Positions 13,242 to 21,577 of a stretch of DNA of 46,624 nucleotides are shown piece after piece. Each line of letters begins with the position of its first letter. The first letter of the stretch is position 1. The position numbers and the translations under genes are program-made. Source of the stretch: Candidatus Portnoyibacteriota bacterium. GTDB taxonomy: Bacteria; Patescibacteriota; Minisyncoccia; Portnoybacterales; GWB1-42-6. The notes beneath the pieces were generated by a model. That model saw only the letters and a program-made list of their open reading frames with translations, searched no databases and was not told the origin of the DNA. Location of the stretch: positions 1 through 46,624 of the forward strand of contig JACQXN010000005.1 in assembly GCA_016208745.1 (NCBI GenBank). Reading direction: 5' to 3'.

Positions 13242-13973
13242 ATGAACACTCCAAGGGGTATTATACTAGAAATCCGTGCTGGTACTGGCGGCGATGAAGC
13301 CGCTCTTTTTGCTATGGATTTGTATAAGATGTATTCCAAGTTTGCCCAGTATCAAGGCTGGAAACAAAGCGTTATTGACTCAAGCCAAACAACTATTGGC
13401 GGGTTAAAAGAAATCGTTCTTGAAATTGACGGCCCTGAAGTTTATAATTCATTAAAGAACGAGGGCGGCGTGCATCGGGTGCAAAGAATTCCCAGAACCG
13501 AGAAAAACGGCCGGGTTCATACTTCAACTTCAAGCGTCGCTGTTTTGCCAAAAATAGAGGCTTCGGAAATTAAAATAAATCCAGCGGATTTGGAAATTGG
13601 CACAACTCGTTCCTCTGGTCCGGGCGGCCAAAACGTTAACAAGGTTGAAACAGCTGTCAGGGTTGTTCACAAACCAACGGGCATTATGATTCTTTCGCAA
13701 ACCCAGCGCTCGCAATCGCAAAACAAAGAAAAAGCAATGGAAATTTTGCGCGCCAAACTTTATGAAAGACAACAAGAACAGCAAAGCTCGCAAATTGGCC
13801 AACAGCGCAGAGAACAAATAAAAAATGCCGAGCGTTCCGATAAAATAAGAACCTATAATTTCCCGCAAAATAGAATTACAGATCATCGCATCGGAAAATC
13901 GTGGCATAATCTGGAAGAAATTTTGGATGGAAAATTGGATGTTATAATAAAGGCGTTTAGGAAACAATCATAA
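13242..13973 (+). CDS. prfA: Peptide chain release factor 1, lacking domain 1
   Basis: 243 residues against about 355 for standard RF1. It begins right at the conserved [17 protein letters not shown] segment, so the N-terminal helical domain 1 is missing. Domain 2 has [25 protein letters not shown], where the codon-reading PxT is PRT rather than the usual PAT/PVT. The peptidyl-hydrolysis GGQ loop [18 protein letters not shown] is intact, as are [10 protein letters not shown] and the end RITDHR ... LEEILDG. The 160 bp upstream is repeat DNA with no coding potential, and there is no Shine-Dalgarno. It should still catalyse hydrolysis at UAA/UAG. Loss of domain 1 recalls RF-H-type rescue factors, but domain 2 is RF1-like. 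Confidence 0.88.
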   Translation: MNTPRGIILEIRAGTGGDEAALFAMDLYKMYSKFAQYQGWKQSVIDSSQTTIGGLKEIVLEIDGPEVYNSLKNEGGVHRVQRIPRTEKNGRVHTSTSSVAVLPKIEASEIKINPADLEIGTTRSSGPGGQNVNKVETAVRVVHKPTGIMILSQTQRSQSQNKEKAMEILRAKLYERQQEQQSSQIGQQRREQIKNAERSDKIRTYNFPQNRITDHRIGKSWHNLEEILDGKLDVIIKAFRKQS

Positions 13974-14004
13974 TTATCCTGAATTACGAAACGCACAGGA
14001 CGGA

Positions 14005-14106
14005 TTTAAAAATCTCCCCTAGCCCCTCCTAAAGGAGGGGAACAACTCCCTCCCTTTAGGGAGGGTTGGGGTGGATTTTAAAAATCATCCTCTTTAAAAG
14101 AGAGGC
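14005..14106. repeat. Family B palindromic repeat (double copy)
   Basis: AAATCTCCCCTAGCCCC, CTCCTAAAGGAGGGG, CCCTCCCTTTAGGGAGGG, then GGGTGGATTTTAAAAATCATCC and CTCTTTAAAAGAG, between prfA and the next gene. Confidence 0.75.
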
Positions 14107-14163
14107 CAACTATTTCGCAATTCATAGGACTTCAGTTCTTAAACAATTTTTAGGAGGAAACTG

Positions 14164-14209
14164 GGTCGCTTTCGTCCTGCTTTGCGGGGCTACGGCGAAC
14201 CAAGGAGGA
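14164..14209 (+). promoter_or_regulatory. Conserved leader motif, copy 1
   Basis: It starts GGTCGCTTTCGT, contains a hairpin TCCTGC-TTT-GCGGGG, and ends GGCGAACCAAGGAGG. The same motif with pairing-preserving changes lies before the membrane-protein gene at 44946 (44950-44994). No start codon follows within a useful distance of this copy's AAGGAGG. Confidence 0.55.
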
Positions 14210-14220
14210 TAAATAATTAA

Positions 14221-14269
14221 CAACCATAAGACCTTCTGCTATCAACTTTAAAGCAGGGCTTTATGGTTG
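14221..14269 (+). promoter_or_regulatory. Leader hairpin before the membrane-protein gene
   Basis: CAACCATAA pairs with TTATGGTTG and CTGCT with AGCAG inside. It ends 42 nt before the ATG and could act as an attenuator or a binding site. Confidence 0.45.
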
Positions 14270-14311
14270 ATGGCAAAGAAGTTTTCATGGTTTGCAAAGG
14301 AGGTGTGAATT

Positions 14312-14959
14312 ATGGAACAGATAAAATCAGGATCCAACCAACCCCTAATAATGCCGGGGCCGAAATTCAATGAGCCAGAAGAATCTTGGATGAAAAGAAA
14401 TGGCCAAAGAATTATTCTGGGCATCATTGCTGTTTTGATTATCGCTGGCGGAATTTATCTTTATAACAATTATAAAGATACAAATTCCCCGATAACCCAG
14501 GAAACGCAAGAAGAAAATACAGAAGAGATAACTCCAGACCAGGTAAAAGTCGGCGAATCTAATCAGACTGCACAAGGCAACCAGACAGACCAAACAGGCG
14601 CATCAACAAACCAAACTCTGACATCATTAGAAAAAGCGGTGTTATTAAAAATAGAAGGCGGAAAAGTAGCAGTTAAGGCAGAAAAAGGAGCCGGCGTCAC
14701 TCACCTATCAAGAAAAGCGCTCAAAGAATACGCGCAGGCGCATCAGGATATAAAACAGAATTTGACTCCGGAAAAGAAAGTTTATGTTGAAGATTATCTC
14801 ACTAAAAAATCAGGCCCGATGAGAGTGGCTGTTGGCCAAGAATTATCTTTTGACGAAAACCTTATCAAAGAAGCGATTGATAAATCCAACCAATTAAGCG
14901 AGTCCCAGCTCAAAAATCTTCACAAATATGTTTTGCTAGCCCCCTCTTTGTCAGCGTGA
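14312..14959 (+). CDS. Single-span membrane protein with conserved CPR-type C-terminal domain
   Basis: 215 residues. Cytoplasmic N-terminus of about 30 residues, one membrane span (about 33-51, RIILGIIAVLIIAGGIYLY), a Thr/Gln/Asn-rich linker (about 55-105), then a soluble domain (about 108-210) with KGAGVTHLSRKALKEYAQAH, LTPEKKVYVEDYLTKKSG and ELSFDENLIKEAIDKSNQLS. I believe this domain recurs in Patescibacteria next to secretion or cell-wall genes, but no function is known to me. Strong Shine-Dalgarno (AAGGAGGTG). The leader carries a conserved motif and a hairpin, suggesting regulated expression. The C-terminal domain should face outside. Confidence 0.75.
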   Translation: MEQIKSGSNQPLIMPGPKFNEPEESWMKRNGQRIILGIIAVLIIAGGIYLYNNYKDTNSPITQETQEENTEEITPDQVKVGESNQTAQGNQTDQTGASTNQTLTSLEKAVLLKIEGGKVAVKAEKGAGVTHLSRKALKEYAQAHQDIKQNLTPEKKVYVEDYLTKKSGPMRVAVGQELSFDENLIKEAIDKSNQLSESQLKNLHKYVLLAPSLSA

Positions 14960-14970
14960 AATTAGTTTCT

Positions 14971-15010
14971 AACATAAAACCCCCGCGATAAGCTTAGGGG
15001 GTTTTATGTT
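14971..15010 (+). terminator. Bidirectional intrinsic terminator
   Basis: AACATAAAACCCCC and GGGGGTTTTATGTT form a perfect 14-bp stem. Confidence 0.88.
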
Positions 15011-15025
15011 GTTTGCACCGGGTTA

Positions 15026-15065
15026 GATGTCCGACGTCAATATTTAAATATTGACGTCGGACATC
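15026..15065. repeat. Perfect 40-bp palindrome
   Basis: Left arm GATGTCCGACGTCAATATTT; the right arm is its exact complement with no spacer. It contains ATTTAAAT at the centre and GACGTC in each arm. Confidence 0.85.
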
Positions 15066-15096
15066 GATAATTTTTTAAATAATTTCTATTTTCGCC

Positions 15097-15275
15097 ATCC
15101 AAAAATTTTGCCATAAATTCGGCCGAGGCGAGCGTTAAAAATTTGCGTGCTGTGGTCGTCAGCGCGAAGCGCTGGGCATAGCAAATTTAGCGAGCCGAGG
15201 ACCAGAATTTATCAAAATTTTATGGCTGGCGAGAGTTTTTTGCCTACTTTTTGTCGGCACAAAAAGTAGGTCTTT
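15097..15275. repeat. Family C long structured repeat, copy 1 (divergent)
   Basis: CAAAAATTTTGCCATAAATTC at the left pairs with GAATTTATCAAAATTTT at the right. Inner arms carry TAAAAATTTGC / GCAAATTTA. It ends in a hairpin CCTACTTTTTG-TCGG-CACAAAAAGTAGG. Other copies: 23265, 24462, 37118 and 42678. Confidence 0.75.
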
Positions 15276-15300
15276 ACCACCTTTAGATAAAGGTGATTTT

Positions 15301-16575
15301 CTATTTCAACATTATATCCAACTGCTCTTGAATTACCCTAGCCAGTTCCATAACCGAATCCCCGTAAAATCTGTAAACTGATTTATTCCAATTGGAGCCG
15401 GCAAAATAGATCATTGCCGCTTTCCATTCGGCATCCTGCGTCTGCTGATTGGCGCCGTTGCTTGAAAGCTTAACCGCCGCGGCTGTAAAGGCATCATCTA
15501 TGTTCCAAGGCGAAGGCGGATTGTGGCCGGTTAACTGCGCTACTCTGTCTTTATAACCAAGCCAGGTGGTTGGCAAAAATTGAGCTGGGCCCATTGCTCC
15601 GCCCCAACCATATGAAGGCTTCCGCGAAACCGGCATTTGGTCAGGGTCAAGATTTAGTTCATCGCAAATCTGAACAAATGCTTTTTGATCAGCTGGCCGC
15701 ATATCTTTTTTCCAAGTGCCTGTGCCGACATTTGTTCCCCAGCTTGATTCTTGTTTTAAAACCGCCAGCAAAAACGCGGGGCGAACGCCGGTTCTATCGG
15801 CGGCAAATTTGGCGTGCTTATAAGCCTCTTCCAAAGTCATTGATAAGCCAACGCCTTCCAAAAGATACATCTGCTTTTTAATTTCTGTTGCGCTTGATTT
15901 TGCTTTTTGCAAAAGCTTCTGATAAGCGCTTTCTTCGCCTTTTGTCTGAGTCAGCAATTTATTCTTTTCGGTCTGCTGCAATCTTAAGGCCTGGCGTTGA
16001 ATCTCCTGTAGGGATTTTAATTGCAACTCTTCTTCTTGCCTCTGAGAAAGATCATTTTTTTCTTCCTGCAAATCTTCTTTAATGGTTTTTATTTCCGTTA
16101 TGGTGGCGTATGTTCTTTCCTGAATTGTTTCCAGGGCATTCATTTCGCTAAAAACATCCGATAGTCTTTTCTGGCTGAAAATTAATTCTATCATATTCTC
16201 CTGATCAAATTCATGAATACCTCTTAGGTATTGAACCAGCAATTCCCTTTCTCTTTCAAGCTTTGTCTCTTGCTTGCCAATCTCGCTGGATTTATCAATG
16301 ATGGCTAATTGCGTCTGCCTTAAAACAAGCTCTGTCTGTTTTATCTCAAGCTCCACCTGCTTTTTTTTATTGTCTAAATTTTTAATTTCCTGATTTAGAG
16401 TTTTAGACTGGCTTTGCGCCCGGCTGATTTCTGAACGATATTGATCTATTTCCGCCTGAATCTCATCCAGCTCTTTCTGAAGACTATCTCTTAAATCATC
16501 TACCGAAGCGCGGCTATTGAGAACAGGGGCGAATAAAAAGAGCAGTAAAAAAACAAAAATAAATCCCCACACCAT
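15301..16575 (-). CDS. Secreted coiled-coil lytic transglycosylase
   Basis: About 424 residues from ATG 16575. This start gives a proper signal peptide (MVWGFIFVFLLLFLFAPVLNS, cleavage near SRA); the frame is open 65 codons further, but that part has no signal-like N-terminus. A long EnvC-like coiled coil (about 30-230) is followed by an SLT-type domain with the catalytic Glu in AVLKQESSWG, then YGWGGAMGPAQFLPTTW and AMIYFAGSNW. It should cleave peptidoglycan glycan strands outside the membrane; the coiled coil probably ties it to the division or secretion machinery. Closest known type: MltB-like/SLT enzymes. It stands alone between a repeat and the bL25 gene. Confidence 0.87.
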   Translation of the reverse strand: MVWGFIFVFLLLFLFAPVLNSRASVDDLRDSLQKELDEIQAEIDQYRSEISRAQSQSKTLNQEIKNLDNKKKQVELEIKQTELVLRQTQLAIIDKSSEIGKQETKLERERELLVQYLRGIHEFDQENMIELIFSQKRLSDVFSEMNALETIQERTYATITEIKTIKEDLQEEKNDLSQRQEEELQLKSLQEIQRQALRLQQTEKNKLLTQTKGEESAYQKLLQKAKSSATEIKKQMYLLEGVGLSMTLEEAYKHAKFAADRTGVRPAFLLAVLKQESSWGTNVGTGTWKKDMRPADQKAFVQICDELNLDPDQMPVSRKPSYGWGGAMGPAQFLPTTWLGYKDRVAQLTGHNPPSPWNIDDAFTAAAVKLSSNGANQQTQDAEWKAAMIYFAGSNWNKSVYRFYGDSVMELARVIQEQLDIMLK

Positions 16576-16875
16576 AAACCCGCATCTATAATTTTCTAAC
16601 CTACCCACTGAGTCACTAGAACATTTATGCGCTTTGTTGCCCTGATGGGCTTTTGGTGTGGGGATAAAAAAGCGCCAAGCCATAAATATTGCGGACCTGT
16701 ATCCGTTAGTATTTCTTGCCGATGGCTGGCGCGATTTCTTAATATTGACTAAATTTAGAAAAAATTTCAATTGACCTAATTCCTAATTTCTAATCAAATC
16801 CCAATCTCTAAATACCAAATAATAAAATTTTTGGAAATTGATGGTTGGGTATTATTTAGGTTAATTAGAAATTCT

Positions 16876-17553
16876 CTATTTTTCTCCGGACTCTTTTTCT
16901 GCCGAAGCCTCAGCTTCCTTGGCTGCCGCTTCCTCTTCGCCAACAACCTTAACTTCCTCAATCTTCTCTTCAATCTTTTCTTCCAAAGTGGCTAACTCTT
17001 CTTCCGAGCGTGGCGGCACAACAGAAGCCACAATTTCATCTGGCTCAGCCAAAATTTCAACGCCAGACGGGACTAAAAGATTTTTAATTAAAATGTGGTC
17101 TTCAAAAGTCTTTAGCGCCGAGATATCAACATCTAAATGATGAGGTAAATTTCCGGGCAGAGCCTTAACTTCTATCTCTTGGATATTTTTAACCAAAACC
17201 CCGCCCTCTGATTTAACTGCCGCTGATTCACCGGAAAAAACCAAAGCCACCTTGGCTTCAATTTTTTCATCCATTCTTACCTGATAAAAATCGATGTGTA
17301 AAATCCGTTCGCTTAACGGATCGCGGACAATATCATGAATTAAAACATTGGTTTTTTTGCCATCAATCTCAAGAGCCACCAATGATGATTCTCCGGCTTG
17401 ACGATATAGTTTATCGAAATCTTTCTCGGACACAGAAACAGGCTGCGATTTTATTCCCCGGCCATACAAAATAGCCGGTATCTTATCGGCTTTTCTTAAT
17501 TTATTAACCTTTCTGCCAACTTCTTGTCTTGATTGCGCTTTTAGAGATAGCAT
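16876..17553 (-). CDS. rplY: 50S ribosomal protein bL25/CTC
   Basis: 225 residues. The N-terminal 5S-rRNA-binding bL25 domain (KIPAILYGRGIKS, SSLVALEIDGKKTNVLIHDI, ILHIDFYQV) is followed by the CTC-type domain (about 95-190, VKALPGNLPHHLDVDIS, HILIKNLLVPSGVEIL). It ends in an acidic Ala/Glu tail from about 190. This is the long general-stress (CTC) form. A promoter lies about 35 bp upstream, and a terminator separates it from the ferredoxin gene. The intergenic DNA after the stop is an AT-rich AATTAGAAATT repeat. Confidence 0.93.
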   Translation of the reverse strand: MLSLKAQSRQEVGRKVNKLRKADKIPAILYGRGIKSQPVSVSEKDFDKLYRQAGESSLVALEIDGKKTNVLIHDIVRDPLSERILHIDFYQVRMDEKIEAKVALVFSGESAAVKSEGGVLVKNIQEIEVKALPGNLPHHLDVDISALKTFEDHILIKNLLVPSGVEILAEPDEIVASVVPPRSEEELATLEEKIEEKIEEVKVVGEEEAAAKEAEASAEKESGEK

Positions 17554-17587
17554 ATAAATCTTTGAGCTTAATCAATTTAACACAAGC

Positions 17588-17616
17588 ATCTTATCATAAG
17601 TTTACAAAAAAAACAA
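17588..17616 (-). promoter_or_regulatory. Promoter of rplY
   Basis: Minus strand: TTGTTT (17611-17616), 17-nt spacer, TAAGAT (17588-17593). Confidence 0.55.
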
Positions 17617-17628
17617 GCACTTAGACGT

Positions 17629-17671
17629 AAAAAGTGTCAGGCAACTTTATACAAGGCGCCCGACACTTTTT
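17629..17671 (-). terminator. Bidirectional terminator after the ferredoxin gene
   Basis: AAAAAGTGTC (17629-17638) pairs with GACACTTTTT (17662-17671), with GGC/GCC inside. Confidence 0.85.
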
Positions 17672-17688
17672 CTAACATAAAAAGGCCT

Positions 17689-17907
17689 TTACTGAATTTT
17701 TATCACCTGCACCGGGCAAATATCTGCCGCATCTTTGCAGCAACCCGGATCCAAAACCTCCAGCTCCTCTATACCTATTCTCTCTGTATTTTTAATTGCG
17801 TTTTTTAAATGAGATAACCCGTCTTCTGCCATCTCAAAAAAAGCCGGGCAAATCGCGGCGCAACTTCCGCAACCAATGCATTGAGAACGCTCTAATATAA
17901 TTCGCAT
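17689..17907 (-). CDS. Single-cluster [4Fe-4S] ferredoxin
   Basis: 72 residues. C10-x2-C13-x2-C16 in QCIGCGSCAAICPAFF (with C20 before Pro) and a C-terminal C-x-x-x-x-x-x-C-P in CCKDAADICPVQVI give one 4Fe-4S site plus extra cysteines (PGCCKDA) that may form a disulfide, as in monocluster ferredoxins of Thermotoga and Bacillus type. It is a small cytoplasmic electron carrier. No partner oxidoreductase is adjacent, since the next gene is an NAD-dependent dehydrogenase beyond a palindromic spacer. The partner cannot be named. Confidence 0.9.
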   Translation of the reverse strand: MRIILERSQCIGCGSCAAICPAFFEMAEDGLSHLKNAIKNTERIGIEELEVLDPGCCKDAADICPVQVIKIQ

Positions 17908-17913
17908 ATCCTA

Positions 17914-17998
17914 AGCGACCCCGACACCCTGATTACACCCGGATTATCCAGATAAATTAATCCGGGTCATCCGGGTGTATCCGGATATCGGTGTCGCT
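17914..17998. repeat. 85-bp compound palindrome
   Basis: AGCGAC ... GACACC at the left pairs with GGTGTCGCT at the right. Inside, ACACCCGGAT and AATCCGGGT / CCGGGTGT arms pair. It abuts the stop of the dehydrogenase gene and may end its transcript, though no long T-run follows. Confidence 0.65.
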
Positions 17999-18962
17999 AT
18001 ATCTTTACTGGCGTTTCTGGCTCCCCGCCTTTTAAAACCGCAATTATATTTCTAGCGGCCAGCTCCGACATCGCGCCTCTTGTTTCTTCTGTGGCGGAAG
18101 CGGTATGAGGCGTTAAAACCGTGTTCTGAAGGCCAGCTAAACCTTCGGCCATCTTTGGCTCCTGCTCATAAACATCCAAAGCCGCGCCCCTAATATCGCC
18201 AGCTTTTAGTGCTGCGACAAGGGCATTCTCATCAATAATTGGCCCGCGCGCCGTATTTATAAGATAGGCTGTTTTTTTCATCATTTTAAACTGCGGACCC
18301 CCTATTAAATGTTTGGTTTCCGGCGTCATAGGCACGTGTACTGAAATAAAATCAGAATCTTTTAATAGACTTTCTAAATCCCGGTATTCTAATTTGTATT
18401 TCCCCTCCGCTTCCTCATTTCGCTTGACGTCGTAATAAAGAATCTTCATTTCAAAACCATCAAACATTCTTTTCGCCACCGCCTCGCCAATGCGGCCAAG
18501 ACCAACTAGCCCCAAAGTTTTGCCAACCAAATCATTGCCCAAAAATAGCATCGGCGCCCAGCCAGTATACTTTCCGTCGCGCATATATTGATCTGACTCA
18601 ACTATCCGATGAGCGAGAGCAAAAATTAAAGCGATTGCATGTTCAGCAACTGATTCTGTCAAAACTCCGGGAGTATTAGTAATAATAAGATTATGCGCCG
18701 CCGCATCCTGCAAATTTATATTATCATAGCCGACCGCATAATTGGCAATGATTTTTAACTGCGAACCGGCTGCCTGCATTAATTCCGCGTCCATTTTATC
18801 GGTCAGAAGCGACAAAATCGCGTCAACGCCTTTAACTTTTTCTAGGAGTTGCTGGCGCGGCAAGACGCCGTCAAAATCCGAAACTTCAACCTCAAACCCC
18901 TCCTTCTTTAATAACTCAATCCCAGATTCTGGGATTTTTCTTGTGACAAAAACTTTTGGCAT
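17997..18962 (-). CDS. D-isomer-specific 2-hydroxyacid dehydrogenase (glyoxylate/hydroxypyruvate reductase-like)
   Basis: 321 residues, a usual length. The NAD(P)-binding motif GLVGLGRIGEAVAKR lies at about 150-164. The catalytic set is complete: Arg in LINTARGPIIDE (about 237), Glu in LDVYEQEP (about 266) and His in LTPHTASAT (about 285). It interconverts 2-keto acids such as glyoxylate or hydroxypyruvate with D-2-hydroxy acids using NAD(P)H; the exact substrate is open. The N-terminus PKVFVTRKIPESGIELL resembles GyaR/GhrB rather than SerA or LdhA. Twenty-four bp separate it from the next upstream gene, so it may be the last gene of a fba-led operon. Cytoplasmic. Confidence 0.88.
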   Translation of the reverse strand: MPKVFVTRKIPESGIELLKKEGFEVEVSDFDGVLPRQQLLEKVKGVDAILSLLTDKMDAELMQAAGSQLKIIANYAVGYDNINLQDAAAHNLIITNTPGVLTESVAEHAIALIFALAHRIVESDQYMRDGKYTGWAPMLFLGNDLVGKTLGLVGLGRIGEAVAKRMFDGFEMKILYYDVKRNEEAEGKYKLEYRDLESLLKDSDFISVHVPMTPETKHLIGGPQFKMMKKTAYLINTARGPIIDENALVAALKAGDIRGAALDVYEQEPKMAEGLAGLQNTVLTPHTASATEETRGAMSELAARNIIAVLKGGEPETPVKI

Positions 18963-18986
18963 GATTTTATTTTTTATTATTAATTA

Positions 18987-20657
18987 TTATCTAAGAGAGA
19001 AACAATTGTCTTTATTGGGCAAAGTTTTAGTTTCTACAAAGCCTTTTTCATTAACTAAAGCAAAAGTGGCCTGGCTTGTAGTTTTAAGTTTTGTCCAGAC
19101 GCAATAACCGCCCCCATTTCTGCTTGAATCGGTCCAATAATAGGCGTATTCGGCATCAGTCTCGTTAGACAAAGGAATCAAAAGATTATATGGTGCCAGA
19201 ATTTCTGAATTAGGCGGTATTGGAACTGGATTATTTGGCAAGTCTGGATATCTAGTATTCTCATCATAATACATCTCCATCACTAAAACCATCTGATTTA
19301 TGGTCGCTTTTCTTTGCGCATCCTCTGCTTTGGCTCGCGGCACCTCAATAACTGATTCTAAAAATTCACTTAATGGCTTGGAGTCTGCTGGCTTTTCCAA
19401 TTCCATCGACTCATTAAAATTAGATAAAGACAAGCTTATTGCAGAAAATTCTTTAATTTTGGACTCTGCGACAACCGGCTCTTCCTTTTTAAGAACAATT
19501 TTATGGATCATCCTGTCTGATTTTCCTACCCAAATTTCTCCGCTAATTTTAGCAAGCTCATCGGCAAATTCCCTAAATACTTCTTCGTTTTCAAAATAAT
19601 CTTTTTCCGTTTTTAGAATCTCCGCGACTCGAGATAAAAAGTTTCTGATTTCAGACGCATTAAGAGTCACAAGGTAATGAAAAGATTTTATTTTATTGTC
19701 GTCTTCCAAAAGAATGTCATTTTCTTTTTCCTCTTTTATATTGAAAAGGTTGGTTTGCTTAATCAAGTCGCGAAGCTGCTCCTCTTCTGCTTGGCTTAAA
19801 GCATTATCAATGCTGCGCAGACCGAGCTCTTCTCTCTGTTGTTCATAGTCATCAAGAGCGCTCTCCATGCCTAAATCCTTTAATGACTTCTCCAAATCCT
19901 CCTTGGTTACCCTTATCCATTTATTATCAAACGTTGAATCTCCGGCAAACGGAATAGGAAAATTTTCTAATTTAAAATAGGTTTCCTTGTCAATATGCTT
20001 GAGTTGGCCAGAAAAAGAAAAGTTAATCGGTGATCCAAGCGTATTGAGCTCAAAATTAATATCAATTTTTGGTTGTTTGATATCTTTAAAATCAAAAAAA
20101 CCAGCTGATTCAATGGTTAGCTCTGTTTCGGAGTCCTGCGCGTTTAGAGTGATTGAAGAATTATCTGCTATCGCTGAAAAAATAGCCCCAAAAATATTAT
20201 TTTCGAAAACAGAGGATATTTTCTTTGTGCCTATCTCAAATAAAAAATCATATCTAAAACTTCTTAAATCCTTCCCCATTTTTCCAATCGCCTGCTTAAC
20301 TACCCTCTCTGGCGATGGAGATAAAAACTGGCTATAAGCAAAAAAGGCTAAACCAATAATCCCAAAGAGACAAATAAGCCCGAGCGCCACCGGTTTCATT
20401 TTGGAAGACAGCGGAGATCCAATACTTTCCTCTTTAATTGCTGGTGATTCAGAAATTTCTGATCCGAAGGAAGGGTAAATTATCTTTACTTCCTGAGGTT
20501 GCGCCTGTTGTTGGCTAGGAGGAAACAAAGAATCTAATGCTTCTTGCACCTGACCTTCGCTCCAGCCCACCTGCAAAAGATCTTCGCGGGTTTTTTCTTT
20601 AGAAAATCCGCTGGCCAAAGATTGTTTAATATAATCTGCTAATTTTTGATCAATCAT
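18987..20657 (-). CDS. Membrane protein with UBA-like N-terminus and pilin-like C-terminus
   Basis: 556 residues. Residues 1-45 (DYIKQSLASGFSKEKTREDL, then GWSEGQVQEAL) match the small helical domain found at the N-terminus of many CPR membrane proteins. One membrane span follows (about 90-108, ALGLICLFGIIGLAFFAYSQF). The large outside region (about 115-430) is beta-rich, LolA/DUF-like and unrecognised. The last 110 residues (AQRKATINQMVLVMEMYYDE, then TRYPDLPNN ... AYYWTDSSRNGGGYCVWTKL) are like the C-terminal half of type IV pilins. Its stop overlaps nothing, but its ATG overlaps the fba stop as ATGA, so it is coupled to aldolase. Probably a surface structure protein. Confidence 0.7.
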   Translation of the reverse strand: MIDQKLADYIKQSLASGFSKEKTREDLLQVGWSEGQVQEALDSLFPPSQQQAQPQEVKIIYPSFGSEISESPAIKEESIGSPLSSKMKPVALGLICLFGIIGLAFFAYSQFLSPSPERVVKQAIGKMGKDLRSFRYDFLFEIGTKKISSVFENNIFGAIFSAIADNSSITLNAQDSETELTIESAGFFDFKDIKQPKIDINFELNTLGSPINFSFSGQLKHIDKETYFKLENFPIPFAGDSTFDNKWIRVTKEDLEKSLKDLGMESALDDYEQQREELGLRSIDNALSQAEEEQLRDLIKQTNLFNIKEEKENDILLEDDNKIKSFHYLVTLNASEIRNFLSRVAEILKTEKDYFENEEVFREFADELAKISGEIWVGKSDRMIHKIVLKKEEPVVAESKIKEFSAISLSLSNFNESMELEKPADSKPLSEFLESVIEVPRAKAEDAQRKATINQMVLVMEMYYDENTRYPDLPNNPVPIPPNSEILAPYNLLIPLSNETDAEYAYYWTDSSRNGGGYCVWTKLKTTSQATFALVNEKGFVETKTLPNKDNCFSLR

Positions 20658-21532
20658 AATTTAATTTTATCTTGTGAACCAAATAATTTTATTTTTTCTT
20701 CCACGACCTCTCTTAGTGCTTCAAGAATCGGCTCCAAAATTTTATAAGGCGTGGTCTCTTCGGGGTTATCCTCTAATTGCTCGCTTAATCTTTCTTTATA
20801 AACAACGCGTAAATCAGTATTAACATTCACCTTCACAATGCCAAGCCTAATTGCCTCCTTAACGTCTTCTTCGGGAATGCCCGAACCCCCGTGTAAAACT
20901 AGAAATGCTTTGCCTTCCAGCTCATTTCTAATGTCGGTCAAACGCTCCAAATTTAATTTTTCCCCGCCTTTTGAAAAAATACCATGCGCATTGCCAATGA
21001 CAACCGCTAGAGAATCAACGCCTGTTTTTTCAATAAAATCCCTTGCCTGATCTGGACTAGTTAAGTCTTCCTCTTTTATTTTAAGCTCCTCTTTATGCAA
21101 GGAAGAGCTGCCACGCAAATACCCAAGCTCGCCCTCAACTATTATCTGGCGGTCAAAAGTTTTTTCTACTTGGCGGATATAATCAACTACTAATTTTGTT
21201 TTGGCTACATTTTGCTCATAGCTTAATTCTGAGCCATCAAAATGAATCGCGTCATAGCCAGCGGCCAATGCCTTTTTTATTTTTTCAAGCGATTTCCCAT
21301 GGTCTAAATTTAAAATTATCGGCAATTTTGTCCCAATGCGCCAAGCCTCAACCAAAGCCACTGCTTCTGGCATGCCGACAAATTCCGCCTCGCCTTCAGA
21401 AGTTGAAACAATAATTGGCGCGTTTAGGTTTTTGGCAGCCAAAACTATCGCCTTTAATGTCTCGGCGGTTGAAAAATTGAAAGATCCTACCGCGTATTTA
21501 CCCAATTGTGCCTGTTTTAAAATCTCCTTCAT
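20654..21532 (-). CDS. fba: Class II fructose-bisphosphate aldolase
   Basis: 292 residues, zinc-dependent TIM barrel. NLDHGKS carries the catalytic Asp and first zinc His, IIVEGELGYLRG the metal-binding Glu, IGNAHGIFSKG the second His and FLVLHGGSGIPEE the third His with the phosphate-binding GGSG; VNVNTDLR is also present. It cleaves fructose-1,6-bisphosphate to two triose phosphates (or the reverse). The closely related tagatose/ketose bisphosphate aldolases cannot be fully excluded. The stop overlaps the ATG of the membrane protein downstream. A TACGGAATACGG repeat covers the region just before the ATG. Works with transketolase, Rpe and RpiB encoded here. Confidence 0.92.
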   Translation of the reverse strand: MKEILKQAQLGKYAVGSFNFSTAETLKAIVLAAKNLNAPIIVSTSEGEAEFVGMPEAVALVEAWRIGTKLPIILNLDHGKSLEKIKKALAAGYDAIHFDGSELSYEQNVAKTKLVVDYIRQVEKTFDRQIIVEGELGYLRGSSSLHKEELKIKEEDLTSPDQARDFIEKTGVDSLAVVIGNAHGIFSKGGEKLNLERLTDIRNELEGKAFLVLHGGSGIPEEDVKEAIRLGIVKVNVNTDLRVVYKERLSEQLEDNPEETTPYKILEPILEALREVVEEKIKLFGSQDKIKL

Positions 21533-21534
21533 AG

Positions 21535-21577
21535 CCTTGCTACGGAATACGGATTTATTACGGATATACGGATTAAT
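21535..21577. repeat. Family D TACGGA repeat, left copy
   Basis: CTACGGAATACGGATTTA then TACGGATATACGGATTA. Inverted partner at 21968-22006; others at 9027-9054 and 12748-12830. Confidence 0.7.
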
